Shown: one piece after another, positions 35,348 to 47,986 of the stretch
How positions within the stretch are numbered: the first letter of the stretch is position 1
Layout of the letters: the number at the start of each line of letters is the position of its first letter
Assembly (NCBI GenBank): GCA_022059125.1
Contig: JAEUWY010000002.1
Location: 2,356,001-2,420,000 of the forward strand
Length of the DNA stretch: 64,000 bases
Source: Corynespora cassiicola
Lineage: Eukaryota > Ascomycota > Dothideomycetes > Pleosporales > Corynesporascaceae
Direction of reading: 5' to 3'
Program-made: the position numbers and the translations under genes
The notes under the pieces: model-generated
The model's database searches: none
Told to the model about the DNA's origin: nothing
What the model saw: only the letters and a program-made list of their open reading frames with translations

Positions 35348-36391
35348 TCATGGCAGAAAATGTGAGTAATGGCCTGGCACCCGCTGCCTGCACTTTTCGC
35401 AGTCGTCGCGGTACCCGATGCTGAAGCGGCCCATGCCCGTGAGGGCACCGCTGCGCTTGCGGCCTCGGGTGGGCGTGGGAGGCACGGCGAGCGGGGGCGC
35501 CATGTCGGCGTCCATGCGGTCGAAGGTTTGGGCCTGGGCGGCGTGCGAGACGCTGAGGCGCGACAGCTGAGACTGGGTGAGGGTCGTGGGCGTGTCTGGG
35601 ATGTCGTCGTCCTCGGAGATGGGCGAGGGCATGCGGCGGCTGCGGTCGTGGTCGGGCTGAGCGGTCATGCTCTGCTTGCGGGCCTGGGGCGGGGGCTGCA
35701 TCATGGTGGGGAGGCTGGAGGGGACTGTGGTGCTGTTCATGTTCATGCTCATGCCGCCGGCGAGTCCGCTGCTCGGGTAGCCCAGGCCGTTCATGACGCC
35801 GCCCTGGAAATTGGGATAGATGGGCGTGGGCATGCGGCCCGTGTTGTTGACGGGCGAATCGCGGCTGAACAGGTCCGAGTTGAGCTTGGCCGGGCGCAGG
35901 AAGTTTGGCGTCGTCGACGAGGCCATGAAGGGCGACTCGGGCGGCTGGCTGCGCATGTCGAAATCGTCTTCCTCGTCCATTTCCATGTCGTAGTCTACGT
36001 TACGCGGCGACGACATCATGATGGGGTCGTGCTGGACCGAGGCGGGCGAGTCGTCCTCGCTGTGCACCGACTGGGCCGGCGTCATGGCCTCGAAGTTGGT
36101 CACGATGCGCGGCGGCGAGGGCGGGAACGAGGACCGCAGCGGGAAGCTGGACGGCGACGTGCGGGCGGCGGCGGCGGCGGCGAAGGGGGACTGGCCATGA
36201 TGGACGTTGCTGTGACCGTGATGATGCTGGATGGGTGAAGACCACGATCGACATTTCTGCGCCTGCCGGTCAGCCGTGTGCGGCGGAAACGTCGCCAACA
36301 GAAGGAAACAAACCTTGAAGTAGCGCTCGTCTTCAGAATCCGAGTCGTCCTCGCGGGCACGCTTGGTGTGCATGGTGTGAAACGCCAACAT
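35348..36391 (-). CDS. Fungal regulatory-type protein with conserved CEKC C-terminus
   Basis: Exons 36391-36314 and 36262-35348 with a 51-nt intron (GTTTGT donor, GCTGAC branch, CGGCAG acceptor), giving 330 residues from MLAFHTMHTKRARED. The frame upstream to 36619 is Pro-rich leader. The protein is mostly disordered: Ser/Pro-rich segments (many SP and TP sites), an acidic patch (DYDMEMDEEDDFDM), a Met/Asn stretch, and a short conserved end GRFSIGYRDDCEKCRQRVPG just before the stop. The CxxC in this tail could bind metal or be a docking motif. The many proline-directed sites suggest control by CDK or MAPK. The intron length is a multiple of three with no stop, so retention would add 17 residues. 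Confidence 0.7.
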   Translation of the reverse strand: MLAFHTMHTKRAREDDSDSEDERYFKVCFLLLATFPPHTADRQAQKCRSWSSPIQHHHGHSNVHHGQSPFAAAAAARTSPSSFPLRSSFPPSPPRIVTNFEAMTPAQSVHSEDDSPASVQHDPIMMSSPRNVDYDMEMDEEDDFDMRSQPPESPFMASSTTPNFLRPAKLNSDLFSRDSPVNNTGRMPTPIYPNFQGGVMNGLGYPSSGLAGGMSMNMNSTTVPSSLPTMMQPPPQARKQSMTAQPDHDRSRRMPSPISEDDDIPDTPTTLTQSQLSRLSVSHAAQAQTFDRMDADMAPPLAVPPTPTRGRKRSGALTGMGRFSIGYRDDCEKCRQRVPGHYSHFLP

Positions 36392-37904
36392 GGTAAGAGG
36401 GTTCTGGCGGTGCCGTCTACCTCGGAGGAGAGGAGGTCGAGGTGGGGATGGAGGGGGCTGCGGTGCGGTTGCGTGGTCAACACGGTTGTCGGGTGGTCGG
36501 GCTGGAGGCAGAGGGGGTGAGGGTGGGAGAGAGGCTCGCGGCACGAGGCAAGGCAGCAGAATCGGCGCGACGAGGCCGGGCAATTGGAGGTGGTTGTCGA
36601 AGCTTTGTACCAGACGCACGAGGGGTGTGGACCGTCAGGGGCAATGGCGAGAAGGGTGTTTCAAGATGGCCGAGGGGACGATGCATGCATTCACGCCCAG
36701 ACGGCGGCGTACCCGCGCGCCATTAGTACGAGTCTGGTGGGTTGCCAATACCGGTGCCCTGGGGCCCTGGCTGGGTAGTATGGATACGATGGCGACGGCG
36801 CCGGGCAGCGGGCAGGCGTCGAGGGTCAGCGTGGTGCGTGGTGCGAGGTGCGTGCAGGTGGTGGGGGATGCGCGTCGACACGGTACACGGACGGGTACCC
36901 GGTGTGGCTGGAGAGGAGACGAGACGAGACAAGACAGCGCGGCGATCCGACCTGCCCCCGGCGCCCGCCCGGCTCCCACCAGGCCCGGCTGCTGTCCACA
37001 CGACCAGCGCCCGTGAGCCCTGAATTGCCCGTTGCGGCAGTGGGCCGGAGGTCCTCATCTTGCGTCTGCCAGGCCTGCCAGGCCTACCAGGAGCCCGGGC
37101 CCCGTCAGCCGCGTACGTGCGAGGGCGAGGAAACGAGATGAACGGACCGTCAGGCCGCAGCCACCGGGCCAGCGGGCCATACAATCACCATACAACCACC
37201 ATATACCACCGCCTCGCTATAGCTGGCAGCAGCGGGCTGCTGCCGCAGGTCGCATTGCGCGCGTGTTTCGTTTGGCATTGGGCAGGACGTTTGCATTGAG
37301 CTGGCCGCCCAGCGCGCTGCGGACGAACAGGTGTCATGCAAGGCCCTGGGGACCGCAGCTGCTATGTAAGTAGGCTCCGTCCGCCTGCAGTGCAGTACCG
37401 CACGGTACAGCACAGTACAGTACAGGTACCTAGGCACGACTAGAGACACCCATGCGTCCATTACCGCAGGACGGCCGAGGCCCATGTCGCCCTGGCCAAC
37501 AGCAGCCGTCGTATTGTACGTCGGACGGTCCGTCCCAGGCGGTGCGGCGTCTTGGCGCTCGCTATCGATAAGCGGCGGTGAGGGACACCAAATTTTGGCC
37601 TGGCTAGCTATGACTCTACCAGCGAAATTTCCCTCGCATTGCACTCCACCACCTTCACTCCTCACCACACCACCAGAGATAGCTGCCACTGCATCTCTCT
37701 AGCCTCCGACCTCGGACCACTTGCCTCGCTGCCCCTGCTGAGTCGCTACGCGCCGTCCCGCGGCCCGCATTCTGCGCAATTGAACCAACAGGATTCGTGC
37801 CCCTCCTGCTGCTCCCTGTCGCTCCCTCGTAAGACTCACCGCAAATCACGCCCTTTGGCCGACATCACGCCTCCCAAGCCTGCGCACGTAGCTAATCTAC
37901 TAGC
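36392..37904. other. Intergenic between divergent genes
   Basis: About 1.5 kb of GC-rich sequence holding the promoters of the gene at 35348 (minus) and of the DAHP synthase gene (plus). A run of related CAGTAC/GGTAC words lies at 37386-37432. Confidence 0.5.
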
Positions 37905-37926
37905 TACCTAGGTAGTCTCTATAAAA
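37905..37926 (+). promoter_or_regulatory. Palindrome and TATA-like box before DAHP synthase
   Basis: TACCTAGGTA (37905-37914) is followed by TATAAAA (37920-37926), 26-47 nt before the ATG at 37952. The role of the palindrome is unknown. Confidence 0.4.
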
Positions 37927-37951
37927 CCCCGCTTGAGCCCTCGCCCACACC

Positions 37952-39199
<1,248 letters not shown>

Positions 39200-40274
39200 G
39201 CTACCCTTCATCATCAATTCTGTTGCTGCTGGCATTCGGTCGTTTTGTAATAGAGGTCGGGTTCGGGTCGAGGCTGGGGTCTAGGAGGGTACATCATATA
39301 TATCCTGCGAAGAAACAAAAAAGAGCGCTTTGTGGCTTCTTGCATCTGTCTGGTTCTTTTTTTTTTCGAGGGTAAAAAAGCTAGGGAAGGGGGGTCACCG
39401 AGGGTATTTGGAGGCGGGTATATTGGGAGTTATTGCTGCTAGAGCGAGTTCTTTTGGTTGAATGGATTGAAATATCAGTGTGGCTTTCTTGACCCATCTA
39501 TTTTGTTACGGTGGCAGTTCGGCGCGTGGGTTTCTGTCGTTTGATGTGAGGGGCTGGTGGGGAGATGTGGATTGTCGGGGTCGTGAAAAGTGCGGGATGT
39601 GTGAGTTGTTTGGCGAGGTGTGGGCGCGCAATATGTATGCGCTCAGTTGACTGGTATGCAGTAGAAAAAGCGAGCCGGGATGACGTGAGATGAAGATCCA
39701 TGGATGGGGCGGAGGATTTGGATGTGCCAAGAAACGCTAGGTAGGAAATGGAAGGAGAGAGGAAGGAAGAGGCAGCCGCGCACGTGGATATGGGACCTCT
39801 TGTATTTCTGCGAGTGTATAGTCCGCCTGTGGCGGAGAGGGCAGCACAATGAAATCCAGGTCGCATACAAGCTTTTGTTCCTATGTTGTTAAGTTTACTA
39901 GCAGAGAGCGTACGCTATAGCCACACTAGTCTCCTTCAAGCGACACAACTTGGTTTTATCTGAAGAGCTCTTGTATAACCCGGAAGATCTCTCTAGTTAC
40001 TCCAGGAACGCATGCAAAAACAAGCGTCTTTAATGTCTACGTTGTGGCTTAGGGATCTACTAACATGCTCTAAGCCCGGCTTACGTTGCAGGAGCTGGAT
40101 CATTTAGGTTTCCCATTCGCCAATGATGGCCTAGTAAGCCACGGCTGAGCCGAGACTAGGGCAATTAATCGTGCCTGTATCTTCACGCCACTACCCGCCG
40201 GAAATGCTTTTAAAACCCTGAATCCTTCCTTCGCTTTTATCCCTCTTGAATTCTTTCCATGTTTGCCGTTTGCC
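39200..40274. other. Intergenic, no gene seen
   Basis: 3' region of the DAHP synthase gene, including a T-tract at 39357-39366, and the promoter region of the membrane protein gene. Nothing else supported. Confidence 0.5.
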
Positions 40275-42902
40275 ATGACAGACAGCACTCCAAACTCAGC
40301 CTTGCTATCCTGTCTCCGCACAACCGCCAAGTTTTACGTGTGCACAAATCAATCGAAATTCCTAGGATGCTGCGACGTCGATCCATGCGCGAATGGATGC
40401 CCGCAAGAGTCCATCAGCCCTACTTATTTTGACCAGGATTCCTATGGCCGCTTTCCAGATGCTTCTTGCGGGGAGGGCTCCAATTTTTGGATATGTGCCC
40501 CCGGAAGGGCCTTCACCTACTATGGCTGCTGCAAGTCAAATCCATGTGAGGATTCCGGTATCTGTCCAGCAGAGGACATTGCGCCAGCATACATAGATAA
40601 GCCGGAACAGATGGCTTTTTATACGAACACAAGTCTCATGACGGACAACTACCCACCATTGACCACCTCCGCAGTAGCCGTCGCAACGGGGCTGCCAAGC
40701 TACACTCCCAGTGTTCAAAAACACCTACGAATCGGTCCCTCGGTGGCTCGGGTATCAATCGGCACTTCGGGGCTGATGATGGTGGTTTTGTCGGTTGTTC
40801 TTGTGGCGTGGATCATGTACCGAAATATCATCTCAAGTACGCGATTAGTATCCCACAATGAACGCCAGTAAGGATTTCTCCCGACTATAGGTGTCTTTTT
40901 TAACCATTTTCATAGCAACAGAGATGAGACAACATCAGTATCTCTGTCAACTAAAGGCTATGTCCCCATGGATGTAGACCAAACAAGCACTTCTAAAAAG
41001 TCAAAAGAGATTTTTCGATTGGGAAAAAAGACACTCTATGTTCTATTAGGCACTTCATTAACGATTCTTGGTGTATGCGGCTTCCTTGCTTTCCTCTGGT
41101 TTGGACGCCCGTCAAACAAAACCTGGAGTCGTATCATGATTAATGGCTGGGCCACACGAGCAGTTTCTCTCTCCGCCCTTATCCTCAGGACTTCAATAGA
41201 TTTCCAGGCTGCAATTGCTACGGCAATTTTGGCATCGTTGCTTCTCGAAAGCGCCGTCGGAACGCACGCTTATCATCTCGCGAGTATATCTCCAATGCGA
41301 GACTGCACATCAAACCCGTTTTCCTTTGCCTATTCCTTGATGATGGAAATGTGGCACTCGGCAAAGAGATACAGGAGGCACTACAAAGAAGGCATTCTGG
41401 CATCGGTGCTGGTCATTACAACCATCCTAATGCAATTTACTTCAACGTTTCTACTCTCGGATCTCCGGTCTGGCCCTCTGGAAGGTCATCAGTCCAACAC
41501 TCAGATCAGAACGGCGCTTTCATACGTCAACAAAAGCAATAAAATATCACGGACCGGGACATGGACCTCGAGCCCGCCATTTTACCCTGTGTTTGGGGAA
41601 TACCACGAAATACCACCTCAGACAGACAAGAGTATGACAGATACAGGATTTTTGTTACGGACCTTGATCCCTTATTCGGTAGCAGCATCACGTCAAACCC
41701 TTTCTACCTATGCCGGCAACGCATTGGTTCTTGATGCGAGAGTGACTTGTCATGCACCGTCAATACACGATCTTAATAATGTGACTGGACATTACAACCA
41801 ATTGCAAGGAACAGCTACCATCTCCGAAAGTGCCTCTCCGTTCCCCGGGATACTCGACTATCCATTCAACTGCACCGTTACTGGGCCAGGAATCACCACT
41901 CTGTGTCAGATAGAGCCAACATACAATGATACTGGACGTCGCTCAACAAGCTCTTTCGAGGGATCCACCAGCTACGGCACAGTCTTCCTCGTCATCCGCC
42001 CCGAAACATCAGCAAGCGACGGATGGCTCGACATGCCCCTCGGCGAATGGAAAAACCCCACCTCCTTCTCCCTCTGCTTCGCCCCCTGGGACGCATCCAT
42101 CCTCGACGTCTCCCTCTCCAGCCCCCAAAACCGCACCGAACCCCAACTCCAATGGTGGAAAACCTTCAACACCTCCACCCTCCTCTCCCAGCTCATCCCG
42201 TCTCCTTCCTCCTCCCCCGAACGCCCAATCCTAACCATGAAAAAACCGCGCTCCCTCCGCGGCGACCTGCCCCCCGACTCCGAACGCCCCTTCCTCCAAA
42301 GCGACGCCTCGACCAGCCTCGCGACCGAGTCCAGAGTCAACTACCCCCTCGCAGGCAACTGGAGCGTGCTGCTGACCCAACGCCCCGTCCTGCTCATGCT
42401 GCAAACCTTCCAAACAGACCAGTCGCGCATCGTCTCCGCCGATCCGGCCGTGAGCGCCATCTTCAGCGACGCGCTCGCCGCCGGGCACTCGGTCGCGTGG
42501 GCGCTATCGTCCGTCATCACCGTGCTGTCCTCGGTCAACTACTACAACCAGCAGCCCGCGTTCGACCGGCTGGACGACGCCGCGGTGTCCTTCTTCGAGA
42601 CGGTGCTGTATCCGCGCAACTACGTCGGGTTGGTGGTGGTGCTGTGGACGCTGGTGGTGCACTTTGGCGTCTTGGCGGGGCTGCTGGTGTTGTTTGTTAC
42701 GCAGACGCGGTTGACGCTGCTGGGGAATGCTTGGGCGGCGTTTGTGCAGATGGCGGGGTCGGGCGAGTTGAGGGGGTTTGTGGATGGGGCGAGCTTCAAG
42801 ACGGATGAAGATGTTTTGGAGGGGTTTAGGGAGGGGAGGGGAGGGGGTTTGAGGGCGAGAGTTGTGGCGAAGAGTGGGGGTGCGGAGGTTGTGATTAGAT
42901 GA
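40275..42902 (+). CDS. Cys-rich multipass membrane protein (DUF3176-like)
   Basis: Two exons, 40275-40867 and 40916-42902, joined by a 48-nt intron (GTAAGG...CATAG) that removes the stop after NERQ and keeps phase; 859 residues. The N-terminal ectodomain (about 15-110) has two repeats of the pattern C-TTAKFYVCT-FLGCCDVDPC-NGCP, each with a CC pair. Hydrophobic segments lie near 164-186, 237-260, 285-310, 356-377 and 766-796. Between the last two is a long extracytoplasmic-type domain with N-glycosylation sequons. The C-terminal half matches the layout of fungal DUF3176-like membrane proteins (WSRIMINGWATRAVS, IDFQAAIATAILASLLLE). A plasma membrane sensor is plausible but unproven. GC and C-ending codons rise sharply after about 41950. 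Confidence 0.7.
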
Positions 42903-43229
42903 TTTTCTGGGGGTGAGAAGATGGCCGTGCGGTGATTGGGCTGGATTTTGGGGCTCGTAGTGGGTGGGTGTGCATTTTTTCAAGATGGGGACACATCTGG
43001 GGATCGATCTGCTAATTTGGGAATAACGGAAAAAGACAGGAGGTTTTGTTGATTGAACCAACCCAGGGGCGAAAGCTGATAATGGAAGAAAGTCCACAGT
43101 GTAACAAAAGCAGCTAACAAAAGAGACCTTATATATGTAGCCTTCAAACAATATCATGTAACTTAGATAGAAAAAAAAGCTAAAATGGGCAATGAGAAAG
43201 TATGATGCTATAAAGTTCGAAATGTTCCA
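42903..43229. other. Intergenic, no gene seen
   Basis: 3' flank of the membrane protein gene. Nothing supported. Confidence 0.5.
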
Positions 43230-44105
43230 TCTATAGATGCAGGGTATGGTAGGTAGGTAGAAATGGTGCGGATCCTTTCCTTGGTATGATTAGTCTGCTT
43301 TGTCCGGATAGCCTGTGGACTTTCAAGGAGCTGGTGGGCTTGGGGGTGATGATATTGAAAGCCCTGCTGGTGACTATCCCGCCGCTGGCAGTGGAAATGG
43401 CCGCTACTGTGGTGGCGGTGGTGTTAATGATGGCGCTTGAGACGATGGGAACACCTGAAGCAATAGAAGGGATTGCGGTAATGGAGAGGCTTGAGATGTC
43501 GTAGGGGTGGGGGTTGGCATTGTCACCATGATTGTGCTACCGCTGTTGGCCTTGAATTATATCTGTCCCATAATTCTCGTCTTTGCATCTCTGCCGCTCT
43601 TTCATTGGGCTTATGAGACCCAGGTAAGAGCCTAATTATTAGGTCTTCATCGGCTCTTCGCGTTGCCTCTGCTTCTCAAAGACTGTTCCATGAGATATTC
43701 GCTTAATGAGAAGTCGTGGAAGTTAACATATTCGGCAGTTATTTATTTAGTTTGAAAGGGGATGGATGCTCTGTGGGCCTTGTTCTCCATGAATCCATGG
43801 CAACAAACGCCTCAAAAGGTGTTTAACGCTTCTCCTTATTACAAACAATATTTCATTCGTAGTATCATTCCCAAATGCCTGATGAGCCATTTCACGAGAG
43901 AACAGATCGTTATATAGCGATAAAAGGTTATTCTCAAACATGAAGTCATCACTCAGATTGAGGTCGCATGGTAGATTTTCGATAACATGGAGGTCACAGA
44001 AGAACGTCGTCTTTCCGATAGCTCCAGTTCTGTCCTCACTGAGCGATGCCTACGTGGCAGTCGAGAAATTTGTGACAACTACGAAATTATGACAAGGCTT
44101 CTGAG
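43230..44105 (-). pseudogene. Relic of a retropepsin-like fungal gene
   Basis: The minus strand from about 44105 to 43747 stays in one frame apart from a TAG near 44055 (one C-to-T step from CAG). It reads like the C-terminal half of fungal retropepsin-like proteins: FCDLHVIENLPCDLNLSDDF followed by NNLLSLYNDLF, where such proteins have HVIxDLPxDVILSxDFLF. It ends at TAA 43747. Downstream pieces in other frames carry NERAAEMQRRELWDRYNS and an Ala/Ile/Thr-rich tail to about 43230. The catalytic DTG region was not found. The family link rests on remembered motif patterns, so it is tentative. Confidence 0.4.
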
Positions 44106-44154
44106 GCAACTGTTCTTGACAAGCATAAAAAAAGGGCAGCCAGGGCTTCTCAGA

Positions 44155-45073
44155 GTAAGCCAGAAGAATACCCACCTTTCCCGATTATGAAATTTACATC
44201 TTCCGCAAGTTTGGTCAACTCAGCGCACGTAATCTGCTCCATCTTGAGAGCAGGCTTGCTTGCTTGGAAGAAAAGCTAAGAAGAGCGGATGCCGAAGCTG
44301 GAAAGATGGCAGAATCAAACAATGAGGCACTTCGCTCTTTGAATTCGTGGCAGGCTTTTAAAGAAAATGCGAGATCTGGCGAATACAGAACACACGCACA
44401 TGGTTCTTGCTGAAGAAACAAAAGAGGCACTGAAAGAATATCGTAAGACACTATTCACGACGGGCATTGTGTATCTGCTGAACATGATTGGCAGAAGAAA
44501 CACTTCTTCGACAAAACCAGATAGCCATGCTCGTTTGACCCAGAAAGCGGGCTCTGGACGTTTATTCTGACCAGTCCAATCAAGATCCTACCCAGACTGG
44601 TTTTAGCCGAAAACTTCTTACTGGATTCGCTGCAAGAAAACTCGATGAGCAAAACCACAAAGATCTCGCCGCGCTCAGAAGGCCAGCTCAAAACAACCCG
44701 TTTTCGCAATTCTTGCAAGACCATTAAATTTTCAAAGTACTTCCGCAATGTATTAAATTTAATTACTAATCAACAAAACAAAGGCTACGGGGATCACAAC
44801 TAAAACTAAGCACATCAAAGAAAGCCATATAGTGTCGGTGACAATAGTAGTAACTACCTTTATGGCGTCCTTTTTTAATTTTAGATGCTATCTATCTATT
44901 AAGTTTCGTTGATGAAACAGGTGCATAACTCAGGCTTATTGCGATGTTTACGATTCTTTTTGCTGCTTGTGTGGCAGGCTTGATAAGTGTGAGACAGACC
45001 GAGATATTTGCGGCCACCGCAGCGTATGCTGCGGTACTTGTAGTTTTCGTGTCTACAACACAGAAATTCTGAC
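44155..45073 (+). pseudogene. Relic of a DUF6594 membrane protein gene
   Basis: Broken plus-strand frames follow the family order: YEIYIFRKFGQLSARNLLHL and ACLEEKLRRADAEAGK (44190-44290), a helical part ALKEYRKTLF (44430), LDEQNHKDLAALRRPAQNNP (44640-44700), then near 44940-45073 the membrane end LIAMFTILFAACVAGL and TEIFAATAAYAAVLVVFVS. The last motif is typical of DUF6594, whose members have C-terminal transmembrane helices. Frame changes and stops (for example TAA after the LQDH segment) mean no full product is possible. It lies head to head with the retropepsin-like relic. Confidence 0.65.
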
Positions 45074-45464
45074 TAAAGCTGTACCTGTACATCATAGTCA
45101 TAGACTGGCCAGCTTGACCATGCTTATTGGCTATTATGACCTTATCACAACCTACATTTGAGCAAATAACTTCAAGATGTGTAATAGCTATCAATAGGTA
45201 CATATTATGAGAAAAACCTGTAATTCCAGCCTAGAAACTATCCTAGAGACGATCAAATGACACCAGCCCTAGAGTAGCAGGATAGAAAGGAACAAAAAAA
45301 AAACGCAAAAGTAGGGCTGTGGTGGACTGCTTACTAATCAACCGTAGAGTGTACATCACGTGACTTCGCGCCTTCGTGTCTGCGCGTAGAATTTCCCCGC
45401 GTCCAATATTTCTTACCTCTTACACTAACCAGCAACCAAACCCCCACATTTTCCTTTTGCTCGA
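45074..45464. other. Promoter region of NSE1
   Basis: No coding region. A CACGTGAC word lies at about 45357. Confidence 0.4.
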
Positions 45465-46559
45465 ATGTCACGAGGCGAATCTTCCCCTATTCGCGATGGC
45501 GCATCCTCGGGGGACGGCTGGAATAATGTGCACCGCGCGCTGATCCAAACCTTCCTAACGCGCTCTGCATTGACATCCGACGAGCTCAAGCCCCTCCTGG
45601 CCGGTCTTCTCACTGCGGATAACCCCTTACGCCCCCACCTTGAAGGCGACATTACCCAGCCTGACATCACCTCATTCATGCAGCTCGCAAATGCGCGCCT
45701 CCACCCGCTTGACTATGAGATCCGCGCTATGCGCGATCAGATCACCAAGATCCCCGTCTACGCCCTCGTCAACACCACCAGCGATGGCATGACACAACTC
45801 GCAACCAACTTCAACGCCGACGAAATCGGCTACATCAAACGCCTTCTCGATGCCATATTCGAAACGCACAATACGCGCAGCCGCGAGATCCTCGCCGTGC
45901 TCAACGTCGACGCCATCCGGCTCGCAAGAGTGCCCCGGCGGCAGAGCGAAGGACACTCCTTTCCCAACGGGCACGTCGACGAAGAAGAAGACGAAGAAGA
46001 AGAGGAGGCCGAAATGAATGGAGCCGAAACGAACGGAGTCGATGCCGATGGCGAGCCCCGAGTCCACTCTCTCAGAGTCGCCGACGCAGAGCGTGTGCTT
46101 GACCAGCTCCTGGACCAGAAATTCTTCCTGCGCAGCAACGCGGGGTACTGGTCGCTCGCGCCCCGCGCCATCCTCGAGCTACGCTCCTACCTCAAGGAAA
46201 TGTACAACGAGCCGCCGGAAGATGAAGATGATGATCCCGAGGGCGTGATTCGCGTTCGCGACTGTCTGGGCTGTAGGGAAATTGTTACGGTGGGGCTGCG
46301 GTGCTCGAATCGCGATTGTGGCGTGAGGTTTCATGACTGGTGTGCGAGTCAGTATCTTCGTGCGCAGAGGGGCGAGGCTTCTAGGAGGTGTCCTAAATGT
46401 AGGACCGCGTGGGAAGGGAATTATTATGTTGGGGAAAGGGCGGTGGGAGGGAGGAGGAGGGATGGGCTGGAAAACGGGATGGAGAATGGAACGATGAATG
46501 GGTCTGTAGAGAGTGAGGAGGCGGAGGAGGGGGATGAGGGAGAGGAGGAAGAGGAATAA
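45465..46559 (+). CDS. NSE1: SMC5-SMC6 complex subunit Nse1 (RING E3 ligase)
   Basis: A single exon of 364 residues. The N-terminal ~240 residues fit the Nse1 winged-helix region (RALIQTFLTRSALTSDEL near 24-41; AERVLDQLLDQKFFLRSNAG near 205-224). The C-terminal RING-like domain has CLGC...C-x4-C, CGVRFHDWC and CPKC, residues about 264-313. Nse1 is the RING subunit of the SMC5/6 complex, acting with Nse3 and Nse4 in DNA repair and rDNA stability. Unusual parts are an acidic insert (EEEDEEEEEAEMNG) between the winged-helix halves and a Glu/Gly/Asn-rich tail after the RING. The ATG at 45465 has a good context and no upstream alternative. Confidence 0.88.
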   Translation: MSRGESSPIRDGASSGDGWNNVHRALIQTFLTRSALTSDELKPLLAGLLTADNPLRPHLEGDITQPDITSFMQLANARLHPLDYEIRAMRDQITKIPVYALVNTTSDGMTQLATNFNADEIGYIKRLLDAIFETHNTRSREILAVLNVDAIRLARVPRRQSEGHSFPNGHVDEEEDEEEEEAEMNGAETNGVDADGEPRVHSLRVADAERVLDQLLDQKFFLRSNAGYWSLAPRAILELRSYLKEMYNEPPEDEDDDPEGVIRVRDCLGCREIVTVGLRCSNRDCGVRFHDWCASQYLRAQRGEASRRCPKCRTAWEGNYYVGERAVGGRRRDGLENGMENGTMNGSVESEEAEEGDEGEEEEE

Positions 46560-47986
46560 ATTTGCTAGAATGGGAGTTTGGGAGTTTGGTGGGTGGGGTT
46601 CGGTAAAAGATAGAGACGAGCATGTAAAGGTTCTACGCGGTCCGTCTTTTCCATCTCTGGAATAATCGGTCTAATCCATGCGCAAAGCTGTAGGATATGA
46701 CATGTTCGTGACATTAATCCATGTATACCTTGATATTCTGGTGTTTGTTGATACGTTTTAAAATTAGTTCTCTACGTCGATAGTTGATAGGAGGGGAGAT
46801 CGATTTCCTCAAGTGGCGAGATTGTTTTTGCCTCGCTACATACTACTATTAGCATATAAAATGCTGGAACAATCCCGTAATCGATAACTGGCGTGTTTTT
46901 TCCCCTATAGCCAAGCCGGATAAGCAGCCAAGCCCTTGCTATGCCGTCGGATAATGCACAGTTGATTACTGTGCAACCGGATTCCGTTAAAACCTTGGCT
47001 TTTTCGATCACCGAACTTGGCTCAACCTCAAAGAATAAATTGTAAATTTGAATTTGAAAGACAATAGCCTCCAACCAGCCCTACTCGGCATTATAGCCGA
47101 AGCCCTCGGCGCCTGGCAGAGTTTATACGAGCAGAGGGTATGGAACACACTGACATAAATTTGGTATTAGTTCTCGGTGTTGGGTCAAATTAGCGAGTCG
47201 CAGGTCTCCACTGAACGATACAGGGAGCAGATAAGTTGTTGAAGCCAGATCACGTGACCTTCGGCGGAGGCCGAACAATCTTACCATTCCTAGAACAATG
47301 TCCGTTAGTAGCTAGTTTTGAGCAAAGACATCCCGAAAAAAGGTCAAGAGATGGCATATGACCAGACATGTGTGGCATGTTAGAGCAGCCCATCTGCATT
47401 GCAATATGGTTGATCTCCGTTATGTGGAGTATCAGGCGTCTAGCAGGGCGTTGCCATGAACCTACCCCGAGTACAGGAAGTAGCAACTTGGAAATCTAAT
47501 GTGCTGAAGGTATGAAGAGGAAAATTTTATAGTTCTCTAATATCTGCGAGGCGTGGGTACTACATCTCGCATGCATATTGCAGCAATATTCGAAGTTGGA
47601 ATCCAGCATCATCAACTAATTAGAATGAGGGAGTTCGTCCCTAAGATGTAAGAAGTTGTAGTCTCATTAATTCGCATTTTACGCTTTCTCACGTTTGTCG
47701 GATTATAAACGTGCTTATGTTGCGAGGTCATTTGCCCCAAAGGCGTAGAACGGACCACTTGAAGTCCACACTCCGAGGGGCTGTAAATTTGAGGTAGAAC
47801 GTATAAGTTGAATAATTTCTCTCGTTATAATTTATATTCAGAGAAATTTACTTCCTTCGTTGTCATTCGTTTTATCCGGTTGCTTTCGTTCTTGTCACTA
47901 AGGCTGGTCCTTTGTACAAACTTTTGTTCTCTTGCCACTATACTCGCCATATCTACACCTTTGAAGTTCCAACAAAGCTACTCAAG
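46560..47986. other. Intergenic, no supported gene
   Basis: About 1.4 kb. The minus frame at 46772-47074 is open for 100 codons without an ATG and continues upstream past one TAG with protein-like sequence (LPGAEGFGYNAE before the stop). It may be a fragment of a lost gene or element. No other signal seen. Confidence 0.4.

Noticed and set aside
46772..47074. 100-codon minus-strand frame
   Set aside because: No ATG, a stop just upstream; noted only as a possible fragment.
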